Part shown: piece after piece, positions 9,951-20,000 of the stretch
How positions within the stretch are numbered: the first letter of the stretch is position 1
Layout of the letters: each line of letters starts with the position of its first letter
From: Pedobacter jeongneungensis
GTDB taxonomy: Bacteria; Bacteroidota; Bacteroidia; Sphingobacteriales; Sphingobacteriaceae
Length of the DNA stretch: 64,000 bases
Direction of reading: 5' to 3'
Assembly (NCBI RefSeq): GCF_000633455.1
Contig: NZ_AYMG01000023.1
Coordinates: forward strand, 1 to 64,000
Translations under genes and position numbers: made by a program
The notes under the pieces: model-generated
Databases searched by the model: none
Told to the model about the DNA's origin: nothing
What the model saw: only the letters and a program-made list of their open reading frames with translations

Positions 9951-10057
9951 TTCTCTTCAAGCAATTCCCCAATTTAAATATCTCGGCAGGCAATATTTAT
10001 TTCATAAAATTCAATATTAGTGACATTTTTTTTTGGCAAATGTTAGGCTGCAAGATG

Positions 10058-10155
10058 TCATCATTGCGAGGCTGGTTTCGAGCGAACCTAAGCAATCTTT
10101 CTAGCAAAGATCGCTAGCGGGAAAGATTGTTTCGCAGTTCCTCCTCGAAATGACG
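10058..10155. repeat. Palindromic intergenic element, family R1
   Basis: Begins TCATCATTGCGAG and ends CTCGAAATGACGA, with inner arms AAGCAATCTTT and AAAGATTGTTTCG around a central CGCTAGCG-like core. It is the second copy of the element at 36265-36361 and fills most of the gap between the first TA toxin and parE. Confidence 0.75.
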
Positions 10156-10189
10156 ACCCCTTTATGGACGATTTCTAAGCAAAGTACAA

Positions 10190-10232
10190 AAACAAAAAAG
10201 TCAAGTTCTTTTTAAAACTTGACTTTCTTTTT
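10190..10232. terminator. Intrinsic terminator, usable on both strands
   Basis: An 11-bp stem AAAGTCAAGTT / AACTTGACTTT with a short loop. A-rich sequence lies on the left, giving a U-tract for parE on the minus strand, and a T-run lies on the right for plus-strand transcripts from the TA pair. It touches the parE stop codon. Confidence 0.75.
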
Positions 10233-12103
10233 TAAGCTACCTCTTCCGTAATTACTTTAGGTTCTTCCTGTACCTCATCCTTTTCAACACGCAGGTTACG
10301 GATAATGTGCTGTTGCCTGTCTGGTGTATTTTTGCCCATGTAGTATTCGAGCAGGCTCTTAATGGTCTGATCTTTTAGAATAACAGGATCTAACCTGATG
10401 TCTTTTCCAATAAACAATCCAAATTCATCTGGCGAAATTTCTCCCAGCCCTTTAAATCGGGTAATTTCGGGTTTATTGCCTAGTTTTTCTATCGCATTTC
10501 TACGTTCCTCGTCACTGTAACAATAAATCGTTTCTTTTTTATTCCTCACCCTGAAAAGCGGCGTTTGTAGAATATAAACATGTCCGGCTTTTACCAGATC
10601 AGGAAAAAACTGCAGAAAGAAAGTCATCATCAATAAACGGATGTGCATCCCATCCACATCGGCATCAGTTGCGATTACGATATTATTATAGTGCAGCCCT
10701 TCTAAGCCATCTTCGATATTTAAAGCGTGCTGTAAAAGGTTAAATTCTTCGTTTTCGTAAACCACTTTTTTGGTGAGCTCGTAACAGTTTAACGGCTTAC
10801 CCTTTAAACTAAATACCGCCTGACAATCTACATCACGTGATTTTGTGATCGAACCCGATGCAGAATCTCCCTCGGTAATAAATAAGGTGGTTTCGTAACG
10901 TTTCTCGTGTGTGGTATTGAAATGCACTTTACAATCACGGAGTTTTTTATTGTGTAGCGAAGCTTTTTTAGCCCTGTCGTTTGCCAGTTTTTTAATCCCG
11001 GCAATATCTTTCCGCTCCCTTTCCGATTGAAGAATCCTTTTCTCTAAGGCATCAGCAACATCTTTATTTTTATGCAGGTAATCATCCAATTCTTTTTTAA
11101 CAAAATCGTTGATGAAAGTAGCTACTGATGGTCCTTCCGGTCCCATGTTTTGAGAACCTAGCTTCGTTTTAGTCTGCGATTCGAAAACCGGTTCCTGCAC
11201 GCGGACAGAAATTGCTGCGATGATCGAAGAACGGACATCAGCTGCATCAAACTCTTTTTTGTAAAACTCACGGACAGTCTTCACTACCGCAGCCCTAAAA
11301 GCCGCCTGGTGTGTTCCACCTTGCGTAGTATGTTGTCCGTTTACAAACGAATGGTAATCTTCGCCATATTGCTGGCCGTGCGTCATTGCAATTTCGATAT
11401 CCGGCCCAATCATGTGGATAATCGGATAACGGATTTCTTCCGGCTTATTAAATTTAGAAAGCAGATCGTACAACCCTCTTTCCGAAAAATATTTCTGGTT
11501 ATTAAAGTTTACGGTTAAACCTGTGTTCAGGAAAACATAGTTCCATACCATACTCTCTACAAAATCAGGAATATAATGGTAGTTTCTGAAAATGGTTTCG
11601 TCAGGATAAAATGTAATTGCGGTACCATTACGCTGCGTAGTATCGATTATCGGTTGCTCGGTTACAATTTCGCCTTTAGAAAATTCTACTTTTTTCGTTT
11701 TTCCATCACGATACGATTGTACAGTAAAACTGGTAGAAAGCGCATTAACAGCCTTGGTACCTACCCCGTTTAAACCAACAGATTTTTGGAAGGCATTGCT
11801 ATCATATTTACCACCCGTATTGATTTTACTTACACAATCGATTACTTTACCCAATGGGATCCCACGGCCATAATCTCGAACATTAACTTTCTGTTCGGAA
11901 AGGGTAATTTCGATGGTTTTTCCGGTACCCATTACAAACTCATCGATGGAGTTATCTACAATTTCCTTTAATAATACGTAAATACCGTCATCCTGCGCAG
12001 AACCATCGCCAAGTTTACCAATGTACATTCCCGGACGAAGCCTGATGTGCTCTTTCCAATCTAATGAACGGATACTGTCGTCGTTATAAATTACTTCTGC
12101 CAT
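10232..12103 (-). CDS. parE: DNA topoisomerase IV subunit B
   Basis: ATPase/TOPRIM subunit of a type IIA topoisomerase that decatenates daughter chromosomes. GHKL ATPase motifs: EIVDNSIDE (N51), DYGRGIP (77-83) and GLNGVGTKAVNAL (110-122). The transducer motif QTKTKLG is at about 310. The TOPRIM motif EGDSASG (E411) and DADVDG (D480, D482) follow. The 623-residue length and the SASGSITKSRD variant fit ParE better than GyrB. The start is ATG 12103, since a 35-residue upstream extension has no family counterpart. The partner parC is on neither side in this window. Confidence 0.92.
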   Translation of the reverse strand: MAEVIYNDDSIRSLDWKEHIRLRPGMYIGKLGDGSAQDDGIYVLLKEIVDNSIDEFVMGTGKTIEITLSEQKVNVRDYGRGIPLGKVIDCVSKINTGGKYDSNAFQKSVGLNGVGTKAVNALSTSFTVQSYRDGKTKKVEFSKGEIVTEQPIIDTTQRNGTAITFYPDETIFRNYHYIPDFVESMVWNYVFLNTGLTVNFNNQKYFSERGLYDLLSKFNKPEEIRYPIIHMIGPDIEIAMTHGQQYGEDYHSFVNGQHTTQGGTHQAAFRAAVVKTVREFYKKEFDAADVRSSIIAAISVRVQEPVFESQTKTKLGSQNMGPEGPSVATFINDFVKKELDDYLHKNKDVADALEKRILQSERERKDIAGIKKLANDRAKKASLHNKKLRDCKVHFNTTHEKRYETTLFITEGDSASGSITKSRDVDCQAVFSLKGKPLNCYELTKKVVYENEEFNLLQHALNIEDGLEGLHYNNIVIATDADVDGMHIRLLMMTFFLQFFPDLVKAGHVYILQTPLFRVRNKKETIYCYSDEERRNAIEKLGNKPEITRFKGLGEISPDEFGLFIGKDIRLDPVILKDQTIKSLLEYYMGKNTPDRQQHIIRNLRVEKDEVQEEPKVITEEVA

Positions 12104-12456
12104 ACTGTGTTTATCTGTTCTCCATTTGAAAACTTTACATTTTTGATTTGCAAAGCGATGAAGAATTTGTAGAAATAACCCTGATGATTGAAATAAAAAT
12201 AATTTCAAATAAGCTCTCCAGAATTATTATACAATAATAGATTTATTCTGTGAGGCTCGCAAAAGAAAATTTCAACAAAAGCATGGAAGAGGTATATTGT
12301 GGTTCAATAGTTCATTTGTCATTAGTTGAATAGTTAGTGATCACTTTGTGGTTGATAGTTCATGGTTTGATAGTTAATAGTCTGGAAGTTGACGGATCAC
12401 TCTCTTGTAGTCGATTGTCAATATACCCATAGACTATCAACCATTTGCCATAAATT

Positions 12457-12491
12457 CATCATCCATCTCCCATCATCCATCTTACATCTTT
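12457..12491 (+). repeat. Heptad array: five CATCNNN units
   Basis: Five consecutive 7-nt units CATCATC, CATCTCC, CATCATC, CATCTTA, CATCTTT; four bases are fixed and three vary. It ends 45 bp before the permease start. The architecture (five units, 35 nt) matches the arrays at 22337-22371, 31117-31151, 34850-34884 and 42187-42221, although the fixed bases differ. Confidence 0.7.
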
Positions 12492-12503
12492 ACATAATTT
12501 CCC

Positions 12504-12511
12504 TATCTTCA
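12504..12511 (+). promoter_or_regulatory. Promoter -7 box candidate for the APC permease
   Basis: TATCTTCA is two mismatches from TAnnTTTG and lies 24 bp before the ATG. At a 19-bp spacing the upstream triplet is TTA, inside the heptad array, so the -33 element is weak. Confidence 0.3.
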
Positions 12512-12535
12512 TCCCATTATTCAAAATTCTATTTA

Positions 12536-13873
12536 ATGCAACAAAAGAAACAGCTTTCGCTCTTCGATTTATCCATGATTGTGGTGAGTTTGGTCATTGG
12601 AATGGGTGTGTTTCGTACGCCTGTAAACGTAGCTGCAAAAGCGCAAATTCCCGAACTTTTTTACCTCGCCTGGTTTATCGGTGGTTTTGTGGCCTTTTGT
12701 GGTGCCTTAACCTACGCCGAAATTGGTTCGCGGTATCCGGTTACAGGCGGTTATTATAAAATATTTTCTTCGGCCTACCATCCCTCCATTGCTTTTGCCA
12801 TTAACTGCATCGTTATTATTTCGAGTGCGGCTTCTGTAGCGGCGATTTCGATTATTGGTGCTGAATACCTGAGTAAAATTATACTGCCGCTTGATAAACA
12901 AACAGAAACTTATCGGGTAGCCATTGCCATCACCACCATTTTAACATTCTATTTCATTAACCTTTTAGGCTTAAAAGCAAGTTCTAAAACGCAGAATGTA
13001 TTAACGGTAATTAAGATAGGGATGATTTTAACGCTAATTTGCGCGGCATTTTTCGGTGGACAAACAGAGACGGTTACTCCTGTTTTTAAAACCGCAACAG
13101 GTGCTTTACCTACCTGGAGCGATTATGGGAAAGCTTTGGGTTTGTGTTTAATCGCGGTTTCTTTTTCGTATGCGGGTTATGCCCAAACCATCAACTTTGG
13201 TGGCGAGGTTAAAGAAGCCAAAAAAGTAATCCCACGCTCCATTATTATTGGTTTAACCATTATTGTAATCCTTTACCTGGCCATTAATTATGTGTATGTA
13301 AAGGTAATCGGTTTCGAAGAACTAAAATCGGCCGAAAGTATAGCTGCGATACTGGCATCCAAAATATTCGGTCCTGCCGGCTTCAATGCACTTTCCGTGA
13401 TCATCTTTTTCTCGGTTATGGGTTATGTAAATGTAAACCTGCTGAGCAACCCAAGAGCCATGTTTGCCATGGGCGAAGAAGGTGCCCTGCCGAAAATATT
13501 CAGCAGAATGAATAAAAAAACAGAGGTAATTACCATAAGCTTAACGGTTTTCACCTTAATTGCAGTGGTGATTATTTTTTATGCGAAAACCTTTGATAAG
13601 ATTTTAAACTACACCATTTTCTTAGAAAGCATCAGTATGGCCAGTTCTGCAGCAACCATTTTTATCCTGAGAAAAAGAACGGCACATCTTGATAAAAAAA
13701 CCATCTACACTGTGCCATTATATCCTATATTGCCTATTATATTTATTGCGGCTTACACTTTTGTTGCCTTTAGCATTTATGCTGACGATCAGAACGCTGC
13801 ACTGAATGGTTTATATATTTTTGTTGGCTTTCTGGCGATCTATTTTGTGAGCAGGTGGTTTAATAAGAAATAG
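12536..13873 (+). CDS. APC-superfamily amino-acid permease
   Basis: 445-residue inner-membrane transporter with about 12 helices, related to LAT/YfnA-type amino-acid permeases. The first helix carries the unwound Gly-rich motif LVIGMGVFRTP (about 19-29), and the YAEIGSRYPVTGGYYKIFSSAYHP segment follows helix 2; both are typical of the family. Substrate cannot be read from sequence. I start at the ATG that directly precedes QQKKQLSLFDLSMI, because the 49 residues upstream in frame come from repeat-rich intergenic DNA. It is followed by a strong terminator and then a sugar symporter on the same strand. Confidence 0.85.
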   Translation: MQQKKQLSLFDLSMIVVSLVIGMGVFRTPVNVAAKAQIPELFYLAWFIGGFVAFCGALTYAEIGSRYPVTGGYYKIFSSAYHPSIAFAINCIVIISSAASVAAISIIGAEYLSKIILPLDKQTETYRVAIAITTILTFYFINLLGLKASSKTQNVLTVIKIGMILTLICAAFFGGQTETVTPVFKTATGALPTWSDYGKALGLCLIAVSFSYAGYAQTINFGGEVKEAKKVIPRSIIIGLTIIVILYLAINYVYVKVIGFEELKSAESIAAILASKIFGPAGFNALSVIIFFSVMGYVNVNLLSNPRAMFAMGEEGALPKIFSRMNKKTEVITISLTVFTLIAVVIIFYAKTFDKILNYTIFLESISMASSAATIFILRKRTAHLDKKTIYTVPLYPILPIIFIAAYTFVAFSIYADDQNAALNGLYIFVGFLAIYFVSRWFNKK

Positions 13874-13887
13874 TTTATTCACGGTTC

Positions 13888-13920
13888 AAACCTCTCAGGT
13901 TTTTAAAACCTGAGAGGTTT
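13888..13920 (+). terminator. Hairpin terminator after the permease
   Basis: A nearly uninterrupted inverted repeat, AAACCTCTCAGGTTTT facing AAAACCTGAGAGGTTT, lies 14 bp after the stop. The stem is long and AT-flanked, with T-rich sequence inside it rather than a long trailing T-run. Confidence 0.6.
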
Positions 13921-13942
13921 AGAAAACACTTTTAAAAAATTA

Positions 13943-15277
13943 ATGAACAAAACACTCTCCTTAAAACAAGAAATTGCTTATGCTGCCGGTATGATTGGCT
14001 GGAGTACGATGACAAACATTATCATCGTAATGCTTCCCTATTTTTACTTACCACCCAGCAATGCCGGTTTACCTCCATTGGTGCCGCAACTTGTTTTATT
14101 GGGTGCTTTTAATATCCTTTCCATTATCGCTGCATCGGGCAGGCTGGTAGATGCCATTTACGATCCGTTTATTGCCTCTAAAAGTGATGCCAGCACCAAT
14201 AAAAACGGCCGAAGAATGCCTTTTATGAAATGGGCCATTATTCCGGCCATGGTTTTCTGCGGACTGGTTTTCTACCCCATCCAAAAAACAGAAAGCCTTC
14301 ACAATGCCTGGTGGTTAACCATCACACTTTGTTTGTTTTTCGTATCGGTAACCACTTATATTATTCCTTATAATGCTTTACTAGCCGAAGTAACCAATAC
14401 CCCAAGGCAAAAAGTTAAACTTTCAAGTTACCAGCAGGTCGGCTTTGTTATCGGGATTATTTTATCCGCCTGTACCAATAATTTTGCCGATCTGGTAGCC
14501 GCTAATTTTCATGTAGCCAACCGCAGCGAAGCCATTCAGATTGCTATATGGGGCTTGTGTATTTTATCCGGACTGGTGATGTTACTGCCGATTTTTTTCA
14601 TTAACGAAAAAGAATTTTCGGTAGCCAAACCTACCCATATACCTTTGTGGCCAGCCATTAAGAGTACCTTTAAGAATAGTAATTTTAAATATTACCTGAT
14701 CTCTGATTTCGCGTTTTATACAGCACTGAGCATTATTTCGAGTGGTTTATTGTTCTTCTGCACCGTATTATTGGGTTTACCCGAATCAGAAGGGGGGAAA
14801 TTTATGGGCGCAATGGTTTTAGCATCTTTGCTATTTTACCCGATTGTAAATTTTGGATCAGCTAAAATTGGTAAAAAACCTTTTGTTTTGCTTGCTTTTG
14901 GGGTACTCTGCTTAATCTTCGTCACCATTTTCTTTTTAGGAAAACTACCATTTGGCCCGCATACGCAGATTTATATCCTGGTATTATCAGCTTCTTTTCC
15001 ATTGGCAGCACTGGGTATTTTACCTACGGCTATCTTAGCCGATATTGCCCAGAAAGATACTCTAGAAACCGGCGAAAACCACGAAGGTATGTTCTTCGCA
15101 GTGAAATACCTTTTTGTAAAACTTGGTCAAACCTTTGGCATTGCCATTTTTGCTATGCTTACCATTTATGGCAAAGATCCGGGAAATGATTTTGGCTTAC
15201 GGTTGAACGGAATTGTAGGTTTCGGACTCTGCTTAATAGCATTGTTATTTTTTAGCAGGTTTAAAGAGGAAAAATAA
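13943..15277 (+). CDS. Major facilitator, GPH cation symporter family (sugar transporter)
   Basis: 444-residue, 12-helix inner-membrane protein of the glycoside-pentoside-hexuronide:cation symporter family (MFS_2). The signature between helices 2 and 3 is present: DAIYDPFIASKSDAS followed by KNGRRMPFMKW (about 68-95), matching the DPxxGxxSDxTxxRxGRRRPF pattern of MelB-like carriers with some drift. It probably imports a mono- or oligosaccharide with H+ or Na+. It converges on a SusC/SusD operon ending 93 bp away on the other strand, so the two could serve one nutrient, but the sequence gives no direct link. Confidence 0.85.
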   Translation: MNKTLSLKQEIAYAAGMIGWSTMTNIIIVMLPYFYLPPSNAGLPPLVPQLVLLGAFNILSIIAASGRLVDAIYDPFIASKSDASTNKNGRRMPFMKWAIIPAMVFCGLVFYPIQKTESLHNAWWLTITLCLFFVSVTTYIIPYNALLAEVTNTPRQKVKLSSYQQVGFVIGIILSACTNNFADLVAANFHVANRSEAIQIAIWGLCILSGLVMLLPIFFINEKEFSVAKPTHIPLWPAIKSTFKNSNFKYYLISDFAFYTALSIISSGLLFFCTVLLGLPESEGGKFMGAMVLASLLFYPIVNFGSAKIGKKPFVLLAFGVLCLIFVTIFFLGKLPFGPHTQIYILVLSASFPLAALGILPTAILADIAQKDTLETGENHEGMFFAVKYLFVKLGQTFGIAIFAMLTIYGKDPGNDFGLRLNGIVGFGLCLIALLFFSRFKEEK

Positions 15278-15291
15278 GTTTGGAGTTTGCT

Positions 15292-15352
15292 AACAAAAAA
15301 ATACATGAATAGAGTGATGGCCTATTTACGACCATCACCCCACTCATGTACC
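15292..15352 (-). terminator. Intrinsic terminator of the susC-susD operon
   Basis: Read on the minus strand, CATGAGTGGGGTGATGG pairs with CCATCACTCTATTCATG and is followed by TATTTTTTT, just beyond the SusD stop codon. Confidence 0.75.
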
Positions 15353-15369
15353 TTATTCATAACTAAATC

Positions 15370-17082
15370 CTAATAACCCGGACTTTGTTTAAGTGTTCCT
15401 TTACTCCTGTCAATCTGGTCCTGAGGTAAAGGGAAATACTCATCTCTGCTTTCTATACTAATTCCTTTTAAATAGTCGAAATATCCACCTTCAAATGAGA
15501 AATAGCTCTCCAGCGTTTGTTTGGCTATGCCCCAGCGCACAAGATCGAAAAAACGATGGCCTTCCATAGCCAATTCTAATCTGCGTTCAAAACGTACCGC
15601 ATTTCTGGCGTAGGTATCATTTGGAAATGAGGCATACTGACTAACCTTGTAAGCCGCAGCTGGCACCCCGTTTATAGATTGAGGTGTTATTTTAGCTGCC
15701 CTGGCTCTTACAGCGTTAACTAAGGTTAAAGCCCTTGGCAGATCGCCTTTTTCTACTGCACACTCTGCAGCCATGAGGTAAACATCACCCAGGCGGATCA
15801 GGTTTACATTTAATCCGGTTACATTGGTGGTACCCGGTGCAGTTCCGCTGGCAATCTGCGCAGCCTCTATTGTATTTTTAACGGCAACAAACGGACCTCC
15901 ATTGGAAGCATCACGAATCCAGGTATCGCCGGCCATTATACCCCAATCGCGGTAAGGAACACCACGCCTGCCAATAGTCGATTCTATACGCGGATCTAAT
16001 GGAAGGGTTTTATCTACCACATAATTGTCTTTTGCAGCGCCGGTTAATCCGAAATCTGATTTGTATGGGTTGGTACGGTAACTACCATCTAACAATGGCA
16101 AACCAGCTATATCCACTTTGAATGAATTGGCCAGATCAATAGAAGGCTGAAAGAAACCGCAGCAATTGATCGGGGTATTTCCGTAAGGGAAATTCAGGAT
16201 ATCGCCAACGTTTCCATTATCACCACCTGTACCATCAGTACCAACCGAATGTTGAACAGACATAATGGTTTCTGGTCCGTCTTCTTTGGTAATATCGAAA
16301 TTATCCGCATAAGGCATGGTGGTTAGATCTGCTTTAGCCAAAATTACCGCATTCAGCAGATCATAAGCTTCTGTATATTTTTTCTGATATAAGAAAACTT
16401 TCCCCAAATAAGCCTGTGCAGCATATTTATCAACCCTTCCTTTTTGGTTTTTTGGTTTGGTTGTACTTAGGTTGGCTACAGCAAACTGAAGATCAGTCAC
16501 AATATTTGGATATATGTCTTTATCGTTTGGAACAAATGTACCACTAGTGGCTTCGGTAACATAAGGAACCGATTTAAATACCCTTACCAAAAAGAAATAA
16601 TAATGCGCACGTAATAAACGGGCTTCACCCTGGATTTCTTTAGCACGGGCATCATCAAACTTGGCTGAACCATTACCTGCCTGTAAATTAGCCAATATTT
16701 TAAGGGTGTTGTTACAACGTTGAATACCTTCAAAACACCTGTCCCAAAGGTTGGATAAATTATCATTGGTACTGGTTGGCGAATGCTGTTCAATGGCATT
16801 CATAGGGGGCTGATCGCCAACACTACTGCCTTTATGGGCATTATCTGAAGCTACTTCTCCAAACAGCCATTGGCTCGGTGCAGCACCATAATTGCCATAA
16901 GTACCATTCACATTACCGTTTAGTAGTCCATAAGCACCTACCAGTAAACCCTCTACCCCATCTTGTGTGGTTAACTGCGATTCTGTAAGCTCGCCTTGAG
17001 GTTGCAGGTTCAAAAATTCCTTCTTACACGAGAAAGTAGAAAAGATCAGGAAGGAGAGCAGGATATATTTTATATGTTTCAT
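15370..17082 (-). CDS. RagB/SusD family nutrient-binding lipoprotein
   Basis: 570-residue surface lipoprotein that caps a SusC channel and captures the nutrient. The signal peptide ends at a lipobox Cys (STFSCKKEFLN), followed by the usual LNLQPQGELTESQL start of mature SusD proteins. TPR-like helices and a conserved C-terminal ELAMEGHRFFDLVRWGIA (about 520-537) confirm the family. The susC gene lies 15 bp upstream and a terminator follows. No glycoside hydrolase, peptidase or sigma/anti-sigma pair lies beside it, so its substrate is open. Confidence 0.93.
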   Translation of the reverse strand: MKHIKYILLSFLIFSTFSCKKEFLNLQPQGELTESQLTTQDGVEGLLVGAYGLLNGNVNGTYGNYGAAPSQWLFGEVASDNAHKGSSVGDQPPMNAIEQHSPTSTNDNLSNLWDRCFEGIQRCNNTLKILANLQAGNGSAKFDDARAKEIQGEARLLRAHYYFFLVRVFKSVPYVTEATSGTFVPNDKDIYPNIVTDLQFAVANLSTTKPKNQKGRVDKYAAQAYLGKVFLYQKKYTEAYDLLNAVILAKADLTTMPYADNFDITKEDGPETIMSVQHSVGTDGTGGDNGNVGDILNFPYGNTPINCCGFFQPSIDLANSFKVDIAGLPLLDGSYRTNPYKSDFGLTGAAKDNYVVDKTLPLDPRIESTIGRRGVPYRDWGIMAGDTWIRDASNGGPFVAVKNTIEAAQIASGTAPGTTNVTGLNVNLIRLGDVYLMAAECAVEKGDLPRALTLVNAVRARAAKITPQSINGVPAAAYKVSQYASFPNDTYARNAVRFERRLELAMEGHRFFDLVRWGIAKQTLESYFSFEGGYFDYLKGISIESRDEYFPLPQDQIDRSKGTLKQSPGY

Positions 17083-17097
17083 CTTTATTTCTTTTAA

Positions 17098-20000
17098 TTA
17101 AAATCCAACATTAATACCAATTAAAAACTGACGGGGAGAAGGATAAACACCCTGATCTACCCCTGGAGCAGAGAAAGTATCTGTAATTTGGCTCACCTCC
17201 GGGTCCATACCAGTATATTTCGTTATTGTGAATAAATTGGTTGCACTTACATATACCCTCAATTTACTGATTGGCGAATTGGCACCAAATGCTTTGGCAG
17301 TAGGGATTGAGTAGCCAAGCTGTATATTTTTTAACCTTAAAAAACTTCCGTCCTGAATGTAATAGCTTGATGAGGCAAACTCCAGATCTGAAGCACCGGC
17401 ATAAGCAGAAGGCGTAAGACTGCTTGGATTTGAAGGACTCCATGCATTTAGCAATCTTGTACTTTTAGCGCCATCAAAAGAAGGGAAATCGGTGAAGTAG
17501 CGTGTAGCCTGGAAAATATCATTGCCCTGAACGCCATAAATAAATGCAGCAATATCAAAGTTTTTGTAAGATGCGTTTAAGTTTATCCCAGCGGTAAAAT
17601 TAGGATTGGGATCTCCGATAATGGTTCGGTCTTTAGGATCGATTACCCCATCGCCATTAATGTCCTGATAACGCAAACCACCAACCCTGGCCCCTGCGTA
17701 AGATGGATTAGCCTGAATATCTGCAGTACTTTGGTAAATTCCGGCAGTTTTATACCCGAAAAACGAACCAAATGGAGCGCCTTCCTGCAATACACTGGTT
17801 TGTAAACTTCTGTAGTTACCATAAATCTGATTAAAAATACCAGGGGCCAATCTTACAATCTCATTTTTGTTTTTAGAGAAATTCAGTCCAATATCAAATT
17901 TAAACGGATTATTGTCTTTGATGCCATAATGATAAGCAACATTAAATTCGATCCCCTTATTGCTCATATCACCAATATTCACAAATGGTGAGCTGCCTAA
18001 ACCAACCACACTAGATGGTAAAGGAAGGTTATAAAGCATATCGGAAGTCTTTTTACTGTACCAATCAACCGATCCGTCTACAGCACCACCCAAAAGGCTA
18101 AAATCAAGTCCAATGTTTAGCGCCTTTAACGATTCCCATTTTACATCGGCATTTTGATAGGCATTTTGCCATACCCCGGTAGTTAAGCCATTAGCCCCAC
18201 CAACAGCATAAGCAGAATTGATGATAGAACTTTGGAAACGGTTAATATACTGGTATGGCGGTATCCGCTGATTTCCGGTTTGACCATAACCTACACGAAG
18301 TTTTAAATCGCTAACCCATTTAATGCTCTTCATAAATTCCTCTTCCGATAATCTCCAGGCCACACTTGCCGCCGGGTAATTACCGTATTTATTGTTCGGA
18401 CCAAAGTTCGAAGATCCGTCACGCCTGAACGTAATACTTGCCAGATAACGGTCATGGTAAGAATAATCTACCTTTCCAAATAAAGAGAATAGTGAACCGA
18501 TAGAGCCAAAACTGGTATTGCTGATATTGGAAGAACCCGTACTCAGGTAATAATAATCCTGATTGCCCAGAATAAAGAAATCATTTCTGCCCGCATTTAA
18601 CTGGCGGGATCTTGATCTGATTGCCTCTGTACCAACCAGTACATTTACACGATGCAACTCATTAAAAACCTTGCTGTAGTTTAAAGTATTGCTCCAGGTC
18701 CATTCGGTATTATATCCCTGATATTCGTTCAGGTTATTGGAGTTGTTACCTTCAGAAAATTCTAAGTTCGGATAACGCATAGACAGACCATTAAAGTTTT
18801 CATAGCGCAAACCAAAATTGGTTCTTAATACAAGGCCTGGAAGGATGTCGCCCTCAGCGAAAACATTTCCGAAGAAGAAATTACTCTTGTTTTTATTATC
18901 CTTGGCGCGGTAAAGGAAAGCAAGCGGGTTTTCAGCATTTCCCAACTGACTTCCACGGCTACCGGCAAAATTTCCGGCAATATCGTAAACCGGGATAATG
19001 GTAGGGATACGGTAAGCCCAGCCCAGTGCACTGCCCTGATCCTGATAACTTCCGGGCGTATTGGGATTAACGCCAAAACCATAACCTTCCGAATAACTGT
19101 ATTGCGCATTTTCGCCAAAACGAACATGTTTGTTAAAAGCAGATATACTCGTATTTGACCTCAGATTATACCTTTTAAAACCAGTGTATTTGATCGTTCC
19201 TTTCTGATCCAGGTATCCGCCCGAAAAAGTATAGGTTGCATTTTCGCCACCACCTGTAGCACTGATCTGATAATTCTGGATCGGTGCCGATTCAGTAATC
19301 TCATCAAACCAATTGGTACCTGCCTTATTTGCCCTTGTAATCTGATAAAATAGATTAGGGTCGCGGCTGTAATTATATTTAGAAGGATCGGCATCTGCAG
19401 CGGTAACATCCTGGCCCAGTTTCGAACCGGCTACCAGATAGTCGGGTAATACAGGAGTTGGCCCTGAACCATAATTTTTACCAGCGGCAACTGTTTTCCC
19501 GGCATTTTTATATCCATCAAATACATATTGAGCATATTGTTGTGGATTCATCATTTCAGGGAAACTGCCTTTTCGTGGGGCTTGTGTACCATAATAAGAA
19601 TCGAGCGTAATTTTTGGTGGTCCTGCCACGCCTTTTTTGGTAGTGATAATTACTACACCATTATTGGCCCGTGATCCGTAAATAGAGGCTGAGGAAGCAT
19701 CCTTCAATACCTGCATACTTTCGATATCATTTTGGTTAAGCCAGGATAATTTACCCTCGAAAGGAACACCATCAATCACATAAAGTGGTTCATTGTTATT
19801 GATGGTACTAATACCTCTGATGCGGATCTGCGGCGTAGAACCTGGCGCTCCGTCGTTTATAATCTGTACCCCGGTAGCTTTACCCTGTAAAGCTTCTACT
19901 GCACTGGCGGCAGGCTGGGCTTTTAACAGGCCCATGCTCACCACGGCCACAGCACCCGTAAGATCCTTTTTTCGCTGGCTCGAATAACCGGTTACTACCA

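Larger units (their letters stand above)
12104..12535. other. Intergenic stretch with 7-8 nt word repeats
   Basis: 432 bp between divergent parE and the permease gene, with no convincing ORF. The left part is a degenerate run of TAGTT-type words at 7-8 nt steps (about 12305-12400). The right part holds a clean CATCNNN array (12457-12491) and a promoter-like box. Confidence 0.6.

Noticed and set aside
12104..12208. N-terminal extension of ParE
   Set aside because: The 35 extra residues have no counterpart in the family; ATG 12103 gives the canonical MAEVIYNDDS start.
12457..12491. CATC array as a CRISPR or simple microsatellite
   Set aside because: Units of 7 nt are far too short for CRISPR, and three of seven positions vary, so it is not a plain microsatellite.
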